Shown here piece after piece: positions 7,108-15,083 of a stretch of 64,000 nucleotides of DNA; position 1 is the first letter of the stretch; each line of letters opens with the position of its first letter. Source of the stretch: Pseudomonas sp. MF4836 (GTDB lineage Bacteria > Pseudomonadota > Gammaproteobacteria > Pseudomonadales > Pseudomonadaceae); NCBI RefSeq assembly GCF_002018875.1, contig NZ_MVOL01000005.1, forward strand, positions 124,001 to 188,000, written 5' to 3'. A program made the position numbers and the translations under genes. Under the pieces are notes generated by a model. The model worked only from the letters and a program-made list of their open reading frames with translations, was not told the DNA's origin and did not search any database.

Positions 7108-7791
7108 ATGGGCGCAAGCATTCTCACTGCGCGGAACCTTAGCAAAGTGGTTCCCAGCGCGGAAGGTGAACTGACCATCCTGCACCAACTCAGCCTGGAA
7201 CTGAACAAGGGCGATAGCCTGGCCATCGTCGGTGCCTCAGGTTCCGGCAAATCCACGCTCCTGGGCCTGCTGGCCGGGCTCGACTTGCCCAGCAGCGGTG
7301 AAGTCACGCTTGCAGGCCAGGCCCTGAGTACCCTGGATGAGGATCAGCGAGCACGCATCCGTGCCGAACACGTGGGTTTTGTCTTCCAGTCATTTCAATT
7401 GCTCGACAGCCTTAATGCCTTGGAAAACGTCATGCTGCCGTTGGAGCTGGACGGTCGCAAGGATGCTCGCGAGCGCGCGACCCAATTGCTGCAACGGGTG
7501 GGCCTGGGCAAGCGCCTGACCCATTCACCGCGCCAACTCTCCGGCGGCGAACAGCAGCGGGTAGCGATCGCCAGGGCATTTGCGGCGGAGCCCGACGTTT
7601 TGTTCGCTGATGAACCGACCGGCAACCTCGACAGCCACACCGGCGAGCGCATCTGCGATCTGTTGTTCGAGCTCAATAAAGAACGCGGCACCACATTGGT
7701 ACTGGTCACTCACGACGAACGCCTGGCACATCGCTGCCGGCGCCTGATCCGCCTTGAAGCCGGCCTGCTGGTCGCCCCTCTGGAGCCTTGA
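7108..7791 (+). CDS. ABC transporter ATP-binding protein (YbbA-like, LolD/MacB class)
   Basis: A 227-residue ATPase beginning MGASILTARNLSKVV. Walker A is GASGSGKST near residues 43-51, the Q-loop is FVFQSFQLL, the signature is LSGGEQQRVAIARAF near residues 143-157, Walker B is VLFADEPTGNLD and the switch His is in LVTHDERLAHRC. The LDSLNALENVMLPLEL segment is typical of the LolD/MacB class. The stop codon overlaps the permease start (TGATG at 7789-7793), so the two are translationally coupled. With the permease it forms a YbbAP-type exporter of unknown substrate, next to tesA as in E. coli. Confidence 0.92.
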   Translation: MGASILTARNLSKVVPSAEGELTILHQLSLELNKGDSLAIVGASGSGKSTLLGLLAGLDLPSSGEVTLAGQALSTLDEDQRARIRAEHVGFVFQSFQLLDSLNALENVMLPLELDGRKDARERATQLLQRVGLGKRLTHSPRQLSGGEQQRVAIARAFAAEPDVLFADEPTGNLDSHTGERICDLLFELNKERGTTLVLVTHDERLAHRCRRLIRLEAGLLVAPLEP

Positions 7792-10295
7792 TGGCACGCC
7801 TGCCGCTGTTGCGCCTGTTCAGCCTCGCCCTGCGTCAACTGCTGCGCGATGCCCGCGCCGGTGAATTAAGGGTGTTGTTCTTCGCCTTGCTGGTGGCTGT
7901 TGCGGCCAGCACCGCCATCGGCTATTTCGGCGCCCGCCTGAACGGCGCCATGCTGCTGCGCGCCACCGAATTCCTCGGCGCCGACCTGCTGCTCGAGGGC
8001 AGCTCGCCGGCACGCCCGGAGCAGATCCAGAGCGGCCGGGAACTGGGGCTGGAGCATGCGCAGATCGTGGAGTTCTCCAGCGTCGTAGCCACCGACAAAG
8101 GTATCCAGCTGTCCAGCATCAAGGCAGCGGATGAGGTCTATCCATTACGTGGCGAGCTGAAAAGCGCACCGGCGCCCTACGCTGCCGAAGAGTCAGGAGG
8201 CGGACCGAAGCCAGGTGAGGCCTGGGTCGAGTCGCGCCTATTGGCCGCGCTGGATTTGAAGATCGGCGACAGCATCGACGTTGGGATGAAGACTCTGCGC
8301 CTGGCCCGAGTGCTGACCTATGAGCCGGACCGTGCCGGCAACTTCTACAGCCTGACGCCGCGGGTGCTGATCAATTTGTCCGATCTGGCGGCCACGGGCG
8401 TGGTGCAGCCCGGTAGCCGGGTCAGCTACAAGGAGCTGTGGCGCGGCACCGCTCCTGCGCTGGAAACCTATCGACAATTGATCAAACCAGGGTTGGCTGC
8501 CAATCAGCGCTTGCAGGATGCACGCGATGGCAACCAACAGATCGGCGGCGCCTTGGGCAAGGCCGAGCGTTACCTGAACATGGCCAGCCTGGTAGCCGTA
8601 CTGCTATCGGGCGTCGCGGTGGCGCTGTCGGCCACGCGCTTCGCCACCCGGCGCTTCGATGCCAGCGCCCTGCTGCGCTGCCTTGGCTTGTCCAGGCGTG
8701 AAACCATGCTGTTGTTCAGTGTGCAGTTGGCTGTACTCGGCCTGCTGGCCAGCCTCAGCGGCGCACTGATAGGGTGGCTGGCTCAACTCGGGTTGTTCGC
8801 CCTGCTGCATGAGCTCTTGCCCAGTGATGTACCGCCGGGTGGATGGCTGCCGGCGGTCGCCGGGATCGGCACCGGGCTGGTGGCACTCGCCGGCTTCGCC
8901 CTGCCGCCGCTTTCCGCCCTGGGTCGTGTTCCGCCATTACGAGTGTTACGTCGCGACCTGCTGCCCATCCCTTCGAGCACCTGGATGGTCTATGGCGCGG
9001 CCCTGCTCGCCCTGGGCCTGATCATGTGGCGCCTGAGCCTGGACCTGGTGCTGACCTTCGCCCTGCTCGGCGGTGGCGTGGTGGCTGCGGTGGTTCTGGG
9101 TGGGCTTCTGCTGCTCGCCCTGCAAAGCCTGCGGCGCCTGTTGGCTCGCGCCTCGCTGCCATGGCGCCTGGGCCTGGGGCAGTTGCTGCGCCATCCACTG
9201 GCGGCTGCGGGCCAATCCCTGGCATTCGGCCTGATTCTATTGTCGATGGCGTTAATCGCCCTGTTGCGCGGCGAGCTGCTGGATACCTGGCAGAATCAGC
9301 TACCGAAAAATGCCCCCAACTACTTCGCGCTGAATATCCTTCCCGCCGATAAACAGGCCTTCACCGATCGGCTGGTGGAACTCTCGGCACCTTCGGCGCC
9401 GCTGTATCCGGTAGTACCGGGGCGACTGATCAGCATCAACGGCGAGCCGGTCAGGGATATCGTCAGCAAAGACTCCAGCGGCGATCGCGCTGTCCAGCGC
9501 GACCTGAGCCTGACCTGGGCCGCCGACTTGCCACAAGGCAATAGCATCACCGCCGGGAGCTGGTGGTCGAGCCAGCCGCAAGGCGATCTGCCCGGCGTCT
9601 CGGTGGAAAACAAGGTCGCAGAAAGCCTGAAACTCAAAATCGGCGATCGGCTGACCTTCACCGTCGGCGGGATCAATCGAGAAGCCCAGGTCACCAGCCT
9701 GCGCAAAATCAACTGGGATAACTTCCAGCCCAACTTCTTCATGATCTTCCAGCCGGGCACCTTGAAAGATCTCCCCGCGACCTACCTGACCAGCTTTTAC
9801 CTGGCGGCCGGGCATGACCAACAGATCGTCGAGCTGTCCCGTGCCTTTCCCGCAGTGACCATTCTTCAGGTGGAGGCCTTGCTGGAGCAACTGCGCAGCA
9901 TCCTTGCCCAGGTGACCCTGGCAGTGGAATACGTCTTGTTGTTTGTCCTGGCAGCTGGGATGACCGTCCTCTTCTCCGGCCTGCAGGCCACCCTTGACGA
10001 GCGCATCCGCCAAGGTGCGCTGTTACGGGCCTTGGGGGCGGAGCGGCGGTTGCTGGTCAAAGCGCGGCGTATCGAGTTCGGCCTGCTCGGCGCTGTCAGT
10101 GGTCTGCTGGCTGCTCTGGGTTCTGAATTGGTGAGCCTGGTGCTCTACCGCTATGCCTTCGACCTGCCTTGGCACCCACATCCGTGGTTGCTGGTGTTGC
10201 CGCTGATCGGTGCCGCACTGGTCGGCGGCGCGGGGGTTTTCGGCACACGGCGGGCCTTGAATGCCAGCCCGCTGACGGTACTGCGGGAAGGCTGA
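7791..10295 (+). CDS. ABC transporter permease, FtsX-like (YbbP-like)
   Basis: An 834-residue membrane protein. The ATG at 7791 overlaps the stop of the ATPase gene. One N-terminal membrane segment (about residues 25-45) is followed by a roughly 210-residue periplasmic domain. Several membrane segments then lie between about residues 265 and 500, a second soluble region follows, and a C-terminal FtsX domain (about residues 710-830) contains VLFVLAAGMTVLFSGLQATLDERIRQGALLRALGA in two parts. The length is close to that of E. coli YbbP. It acts in the inner membrane together with the upstream ATPase; the substrate is unknown. A terminator follows directly. Confidence 0.9.
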   Translation: MARLPLLRLFSLALRQLLRDARAGELRVLFFALLVAVAASTAIGYFGARLNGAMLLRATEFLGADLLLEGSSPARPEQIQSGRELGLEHAQIVEFSSVVATDKGIQLSSIKAADEVYPLRGELKSAPAPYAAEESGGGPKPGEAWVESRLLAALDLKIGDSIDVGMKTLRLARVLTYEPDRAGNFYSLTPRVLINLSDLAATGVVQPGSRVSYKELWRGTAPALETYRQLIKPGLAANQRLQDARDGNQQIGGALGKAERYLNMASLVAVLLSGVAVALSATRFATRRFDASALLRCLGLSRRETMLLFSVQLAVLGLLASLSGALIGWLAQLGLFALLHELLPSDVPPGGWLPAVAGIGTGLVALAGFALPPLSALGRVPPLRVLRRDLLPIPSSTWMVYGAALLALGLIMWRLSLDLVLTFALLGGGVVAAVVLGGLLLLALQSLRRLLARASLPWRLGLGQLLRHPLAAAGQSLAFGLILLSMALIALLRGELLDTWQNQLPKNAPNYFALNILPADKQAFTDRLVELSAPSAPLYPVVPGRLISINGEPVRDIVSKDSSGDRAVQRDLSLTWAADLPQGNSITAGSWWSSQPQGDLPGVSVENKVAESLKLKIGDRLTFTVGGINREAQVTSLRKINWDNFQPNFFMIFQPGTLKDLPATYLTSFYLAAGHDQQIVELSRAFPAVTILQVEALLEQLRSILAQVTLAVEYVLLFVLAAGMTVLFSGLQATLDERIRQGALLRALGAERRLLVKARRIEFGLLGAVSGLLAALGSELVSLVLYRYAFDLPWHPHPWLLVLPLIGAALVGGAGVFGTRRALNASPLTVLREG

Positions 10296-10301
10296 AGACC
10301 G

Positions 10302-10331
10302 AGGCCCGTCTCAGGCAGACGGGCCTACTTT
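10302..10331. terminator. Terminator shared by the permease gene and greB
   Basis: A perfect 10-base stem, AGGCCCGTCT (10302-10311) and AGACGGGCCT (10317-10326), with a 5-base loop, then ACTTTTG. It overlaps the greB stop codon and lies between two convergent genes. Confidence 0.8.
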
Positions 10332-10831
10332 TGATACTCGATTCGATTGATCCACCAGCAGGTTTCACCTCCAGGCGTAGGAACAATCGCTTCATCCCCC
10401 TCTTCCTTCTTCAACAGCGCTCGAGCCATTGGCGAGTCGATGGAGATGTAATCCTTCTGCCCGTATATCTCGTCATAACCAACAATACGAAAGCGCTTGG
10501 TCTCACCCTCTTCATTCTCCACCTCGACCCAGGCGCCGAAGAACACTCGCCCCTCCTGCTCGGGCGCGTATGAAACCACGCGCATGTCTTCCAGGCGCTT
10601 GCGTATGTAGCGCACCCGGCGATCAATTTCTCGCAGTAGCTTCTTGTTGTACTGGTAATCGGCGTTTTCACTCCTGTCACCCAGTGACGCAGCCCAGGTG
10701 ACTTTGCGGGTAGTGTCGGGACGCTTTTCCCGCCATAGATAGTCGAGCTCTTTCTTGAGGGCCTCATGACCTTCCTGGGTAATCAGTTTTGTACTCAATT
10801 GCTTAATCACCACCCGCAATGAACCGACCAT
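10325..10831 (-). CDS. greB: Transcription elongation factor GreB
   Basis: The conserved protein starts at STKLITQEGHEALKKEL and runs to INRIEYQK, with the N-terminal coiled coil and the acidic tip GDRSENADYQYNKK that places Asp and Glu near the RNA polymerase active site. The C-terminal FKBP-like domain includes IVGYDEIYGQKDYISIDSPMARALL. GreB rescues backtracked RNA polymerase. The start is unsettled: ATG at 10831 gives 168 residues with a weak GCGAG site. A TTG at 10798 gives 157 residues, close to the family's usual 158, and matches the usual N-terminus MSTKLIT. A GTG at 10807 is a third option. The long open frame to 11158 is not believed. Confidence 0.92.
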   Translation of the reverse strand: MVGSLRVVIKQLSTKLITQEGHEALKKELDYLWREKRPDTTRKVTWAASLGDRSENADYQYNKKLLREIDRRVRYIRKRLEDMRVVSYAPEQEGRVFFGAWVEVENEEGETKRFRIVGYDEIYGQKDYISIDSPMARALLKKEEGDEAIVPTPGGETCWWINRIEYQK

Positions 10832-11235
10832 GAATCTCGCGATTTGGCCTGAGGCCGAACAACCTGCCTGACCGGACCTAAGTCGCGGGCCCAGCCGGCT
10901 TGAGAAAAACCGATGATAAATCACTGCGGGAAAGTAGCTAGCCCTAATCCTTGCGGTGGACGAGGCAGCCACATCAACCGATCTCTGCCTGGGAGCACGG
11001 CCAACACTCAACCTAAGCCCCCCAGGAGATCGGCAACTAGAGCAATCCCTGATCGATCCATTGCTCATAGAAAACGTAATGACGCAGAAAAAATCTGCGA
11101 GAGCACGTCTATTGGAATGGCTTGAAAACGGGGAAGTGAGGCCCTGTTCTTTCAACAAGATCAGGGCTCGATAGCGGTACCTGGAATCAGGCAGAGACAG
11201 GCTTCAAATAACGTGATTCGCCGCTTACAGCGGGC
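10832..11235. other. Gene-free stretch between greB and the coiled-coil gene
   Basis: About 400 bases with no supported gene. Base composition changes here from GC-rich to more mixed. It must hold the greB promoter and the end of the coiled-coil transcript, but no clear terminator was found; a 5-base hairpin at 11223-11235 lacks a T-run. This is the left edge of the atypical block. Confidence 0.5.
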
Positions 11236-13137
11236 TCAGACCACTCCATCCGGAGAACATTCGCCCTCGCCGAGGGGGATGCTGGAAATGGCATGGAGGC
11301 TATTGTTGAAAGTCACCGTTTCGTTGAAGTTCTTCACAATGCTGCTGAGCTTTTTCTTGGCATTGGTTAGTTGCTTCAAGCGCTCTACCAATTCAGCACT
11401 CTTTTTCTGTATATCCAGCTCACGCGCTTCCAATTTGAGATCCCGGGCGCGCTGCTGCTTGGAAAGCTCCTCAAGACGCTGCTGCCCCAGTTGCAGAAGC
11501 TCGGATCGCCGAATTGCATTTCGCTCCCTGGCTTCAAGGCTTTCAGCCAATTGCTGCAAAGCGGAACTACGCTCGGCGATGATCCGGGCGTTGTTGTCGG
11601 CAGCTCTGTCTGCGGCCACCCGTTCCTGCTGCAACTGGCTCTGGAGCAGCATCAAGCCCTCCTCTTTCTCCACCAGTTGCCGCTCTCTCTCTTGCAGTTG
11701 GGACTTCAAACCCTCCAGGGTTTCTTGCTGCTTCATTGCGCCCAGCTTTTGCTGGACCAACTCTTGCGCCATGCCCGCAACATTGGCCAAGGTACTCTCG
11801 ACATCAAGCAATAGATGCTCGGTATCAGCCCCTGGAAGAGATGCATTTTCAAACGGCTGAATGCTCTCCAGTTCTTTTAAGTTCTTCGCTGAGTGTTCTG
11901 GATCCAACATCTCTTCAGCCCGTGGTTGTACAAGGGGACTAATTGAAGCCCCTTCAGATGCACCGCCAACCTCAGTCATGGCTGAAACCGCAAGATTCGA
12001 CCGAATGAAATCAGCTGATCCCACCTCATGCTCATCGACTTGGGCAAAAGGTCGCAATGAGTCCATACCGGCATCTTCTGCACCAAGGTCTGAGCCGTTT
12101 TCTTCCAGAGTCATATCGTTAAGGGGCTCCGAACCGAGATCGCCTACCAGCCCTTCAAGCTCCGCCAACGTGCTTTGCATATCCTGGCGAAACTGCTCGC
12201 TTTGACTGTCATCAACTCGTAGGCGCTCAACCATCGATGACGAAACAGGGAGTTTCATGTCCGTTTCCTCTTGAGCAGCAGTAGTCGCGAGCGCTGTAAC
12301 TTCCAGGACATCAGGCTCACCTTCGTTGTCGAGTGCCAAGCCTGGAGCCCCATCGGCCGAATAGAGATCCGATGCCTCGGCATTTGAACTGATCTGCGAG
12401 CCATCTATAAATGAAGCAGTCAGCATTGGAGCAGCCAGCAGCTCTTCACTGGTAAATGAAGCCAGCGCAGAACTGAAATCACCCGAGTGTTGCACCACAC
12501 CTCCTGCTTTCTGCTCGTCAGCAGCCTCCGCATACATGGATGACCCGTTATCGAGCCCCTTAGCGTCTTGAGAAGTTAACTGAATAATGTCATCGCCCGG
12601 CGTTTCCGCTGTATCAAGGAGCGTCAGCAACTGAGAGTCATCATGTTCATAAGATCCATCTGGTTCCGTGAACAAAGCACTAACACCCGAGACAATCGGC
12701 GCCGTACGTTCGATCGCTGGCAACCGTTCTTGATCGCGCATGGAGATCAGCTTGGTGATCAGCGCCTTTTTGATGCTGAGAGGCCGATGATCTTCGACTT
12801 CGGAGACAGGCAAGTCACAATCTGTCAGATCAATAAGATGATAGGGAATATCGACATGGCTCTGAAGATCACCGTGGGCAGCTCTTCTGACGAGTTGCTT
12901 GAATACTTGAGCTGCGACCGTCCACTCATGGCCTGAATCAACCTGACTCAAAACATACTTATCACTCGTCTTATGCAACATTGCGATATACACGCGAGTT
13001 TTGTCGCCTTCCACTTCCTCATTCAGGCTATACACAAGAAAATTACTGCCAATTTGAGGAACTGCAACACCACAGAGCAACGCACCACTAATGATTTCTT
13101 GATCAGCGTTTTTTATGGTAATGGTTCGTAGAAACAT
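11236..13137 (-). CDS. Large coiled-coil protein of unknown function
   Basis: A 633-residue protein I do not recognise. It has no signal peptide or membrane segment, so it is probably cytoplasmic. Three parts are visible. Residues 1-130 look globular (MFLRTITIKNADQEII, later KYVLSQVDSGHEWTVAAQVF). Residues 130-430 are acidic and Ser-rich and probably disordered (for example EPDGSYEHDDSQLLTLLD). Residues 430-610 form a long charged coiled coil rich in Gln, Glu, Lys and Arg (LKSQLQERERQLVEKEEGL, RARDLKLEARELDIQKK). This resembles a scaffold or cytoskeleton-like protein. It diverges from the GldA/F/G-like ABC genes across a 281-base region. The ribosome binding site is weak. Base composition is AT-richer than in the flanking housekeeping genes. 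Confidence 0.75.
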   Translation of the reverse strand: MFLRTITIKNADQEIISGALLCGVAVPQIGSNFLVYSLNEEVEGDKTRVYIAMLHKTSDKYVLSQVDSGHEWTVAAQVFKQLVRRAAHGDLQSHVDIPYHLIDLTDCDLPVSEVEDHRPLSIKKALITKLISMRDQERLPAIERTAPIVSGVSALFTEPDGSYEHDDSQLLTLLDTAETPGDDIIQLTSQDAKGLDNGSSMYAEAADEQKAGGVVQHSGDFSSALASFTSEELLAAPMLTASFIDGSQISSNAEASDLYSADGAPGLALDNEGEPDVLEVTALATTAAQEETDMKLPVSSSMVERLRVDDSQSEQFRQDMQSTLAELEGLVGDLGSEPLNDMTLEENGSDLGAEDAGMDSLRPFAQVDEHEVGSADFIRSNLAVSAMTEVGGASEGASISPLVQPRAEEMLDPEHSAKNLKELESIQPFENASLPGADTEHLLLDVESTLANVAGMAQELVQQKLGAMKQQETLEGLKSQLQERERQLVEKEEGLMLLQSQLQQERVAADRAADNNARIIAERSSALQQLAESLEARERNAIRRSELLQLGQQRLEELSKQQRARDLKLEARELDIQKKSAELVERLKQLTNAKKKLSSIVKNFNETVTFNNSLHAISSIPLGEGECSPDGVV

Positions 13138-13212
13138 AGCAGATTTGAAACCCCATCATGCATATTAAAAAACAAGCTCAGGGAAGATATTACAAGCGGA
13201 CAAAAACCACAT

Positions 13213-13226
13213 TAGGACCAGTCCTA
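13213..13226. promoter_or_regulatory. Palindrome between divergent genes (candidate operator)
   Basis: TAGGAC-CA-GTCCTA is a perfect inverted repeat about 75 bases upstream of the coiled-coil gene start and about 190 bases upstream of the ABC genes. Its position suits a shared operator. No regulator is assigned. Confidence 0.3.
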
Positions 13227-13418
13227 TTAATCAGCCACAGGCTTGCAGTTACTGACATTAACCGTATTATTTGGCCTTAGAGCAGACGCGCGCACTTGCA
13301 CTATGCAACTCCTCAGCTTCGCTCGAACCACCGTGATCAATGATGCCACTGGCTACCTTAAAGGGACGGATCCAGCCCTGTAGAGAGAGTCGCCTTCAGG
13401 ATTATCAGGCACAAGAAT

Positions 13419-14342
13419 ATGATCTATGTAGAAAAACTAACCAAGCGCTTTGGCGAGCACACTATCATCAAGAATGTTTCGTTCGGCGCCCAAGCAGGCG
13501 AAGTACTAGGACTACTCGGGCCCACCGGCGCAGGAAAGTCCACACTCATGAAGATAATGACCGGCTTACTCCCCCCTACTTCAGGAAAAGTGGAGCTATC
13601 CGGCTTCGATGTAGACAAGCAGAAACTTCAGGCGCTGCGCCAACTCGGCTATATGCCTGAAAGAGCCACCCGATACGCCAACATGGACGTTCATTGGTTT
13701 CTCGACTTCGTTGCCGAACTACGGGGAATTCGGGGCGCAAAAAAAAGCAAGAACTTGAGCAATGCCGTTGAGCGACTAAAGCTTCAAAATATTCTGAAAC
13801 AACCGATTGGCAGCCTGTCATGGGAGCTCAAGCAGAGAGTCGGGCTAGCCCAGGCCATAGTTCATGAGCCTAAATTACTTGTTCTCGACGAGCCAACGAA
13901 TGGGCTCAATCCCGATCAAAGGCAAACACTCCACAACATCATAAAGTCACTGTCAACAGACACGACCATCATCTTCTCCACAACCTGCGCGGATGAAATA
14001 ACTGCTATTTGTAGTCGGGCGCTGATCATGTACGACGGTCGCCTCTTGGCGGACAATACAATTCCTGAACTGCGTAAACAATCCCGTTATCACAACGCAG
14101 TGACTATCGTCAGTGAGAAACCCCTGGATTACCTTGCACTGGCTGTACTGCCAGGAGTTGCGGGAATTGAAGAGCAAACCGACATACCCGGCGCCATCAC
14201 CATACTTGCTACGCCAGGCGCAACTATTTCGCCAAAGATCAACGCACTGATTGCTGCACGGCAATGGGTGATCAAACACCTGACCGTCAACCCGGGAAGT
14301 GTGGATGAGGTGATCGAAAGCATGTTTGGAAAATCAAATTGA
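13419..14342 (+). CDS. ABC transporter ATPase, GldA/NosF-like, with altered motifs
   Basis: A 307-residue protein: an ATPase domain (residues 1-215) plus the C-terminal extension usual in GldA-type ATPases. Walker A is GPTGAGKST at residues 34-42 and Walker B is LLVLDEPTNGLNPD near residue 151. Two motifs are unusual. The signature region reads LSWELKQRVGLAQA, where relatives have LSGG or LSKG followed by M or Y. The switch histidine is missing, as IIFSTTCADEITAIC replaces the usual STH. ATP binding looks preserved but hydrolysis may be changed. The stop overlaps the start of the permease gene by 4 bases. In the Gld family this subunit drives an inner-membrane complex of unknown cargo. Confidence 0.85.
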   Translation: MIYVEKLTKRFGEHTIIKNVSFGAQAGEVLGLLGPTGAGKSTLMKIMTGLLPPTSGKVELSGFDVDKQKLQALRQLGYMPERATRYANMDVHWFLDFVAELRGIRGAKKSKNLSNAVERLKLQNILKQPIGSLSWELKQRVGLAQAIVHEPKLLVLDEPTNGLNPDQRQTLHNIIKSLSTDTTIIFSTTCADEITAICSRALIMYDGRLLADNTIPELRKQSRYHNAVTIVSEKPLDYLALAVLPGVAGIEEQTDIPGAITILATPGATISPKINALIAARQWVIKHLTVNPGSVDEVIESMFGKSN

Positions 14343-15073
14343 GACAGTCTCTGATTATTTTAAAACGTGAACTTAAGAGTTACTCACTCACGTCTGCGAC
14401 CTATATTTATATAGCAGTCTTTTTGGCAACCTCGGGGATATCCTGCTTTTACTTCGGGAGCTTATTCGAACGAAATATTGCCAACCTCAACCCGCTGTTT
14501 GACATCATCCCCTGGCTCTACCTCTTGCTGATCCCAGCAATTGCCACATCAACCTGGGCAGAAGAACGCAAGAGCGGGTCTATCGAATTCTTGTTAACCC
14601 TGCCAATCAACAGCTTTCAAGTGGTAATGGGAAAGTTTCTGGCTGCCTGGACGATTTTGGGACTATCCCTATTACTCACCTTCCCGCTTGCAACCACCAT
14701 CAACTACCTCGGCGAGCCCGACAATACTGCACTCTACATCGGTTATTTGGGCAGCTGGTTACTGGCCGGCGCTTATTTATCAATAGGCTGCTGCTTGTCC
14801 GCCTTAGCGCGCGACCATCTGACCGCGTTTATTTCGACATTTATTATTGGGCTTGTCTTCATGATCCCAAACCTATTGCCAGCGCTGGACGTTCCCGTTG
14901 CAAGCCTCCCCAGATGGCTAAGCGCATCCTTTGACTCTATAGGCTTGATCTCCCATTTCGATAGGTTCAGCAAGGGTGTGATCGACCTACGAGATTTGCT
15001 GTACTTCTTCGCCATGATCAGTGCGTGGCTCATAGCAACCACTGCTGTCATCGAACTCAAGAAAGCTGAATAA
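14339..15073 (+). CDS. ABC-2 type permease (GldF-like)
   Basis: A 244-residue membrane protein with about six membrane segments. It begins MRQSLIILKRELKSYSLTSAT using a TTG start that overlaps the ATPase stop (TTGA at 14339-14342); no ATG lies nearby. The segment TSTWAEERKSGSIEFLLTLP near residues 70-90 is the characteristic ABC-2/GldF loop. Later segments include LGSWLLAGAYLSIGCCLSAL and TFIIGLVFMIPNLLPAL. It forms the membrane channel of the GldAFG-like system with the genes on either side. The downstream gene starts 10 bases after its stop. Confidence 0.85.
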   Translation: MRQSLIILKRELKSYSLTSATYIYIAVFLATSGISCFYFGSLFERNIANLNPLFDIIPWLYLLLIPAIATSTWAEERKSGSIEFLLTLPINSFQVVMGKFLAAWTILGLSLLLTFPLATTINYLGEPDNTALYIGYLGSWLLAGAYLSIGCCLSALARDHLTAFISTFIIGLVFMIPNLLPALDVPVASLPRWLSASFDSIGLISHFDRFSKGVIDLRDLLYFFAMISAWLIATTAVIELKKAE

Positions 15074-15083
15074 GGGTAAACAC

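Noticed and set aside
10832..11158. In-frame extension of greB upstream to 11158
   Set aside because: The added residues have no family match, and the conserved GreB start STKLITQEGH is well inside.
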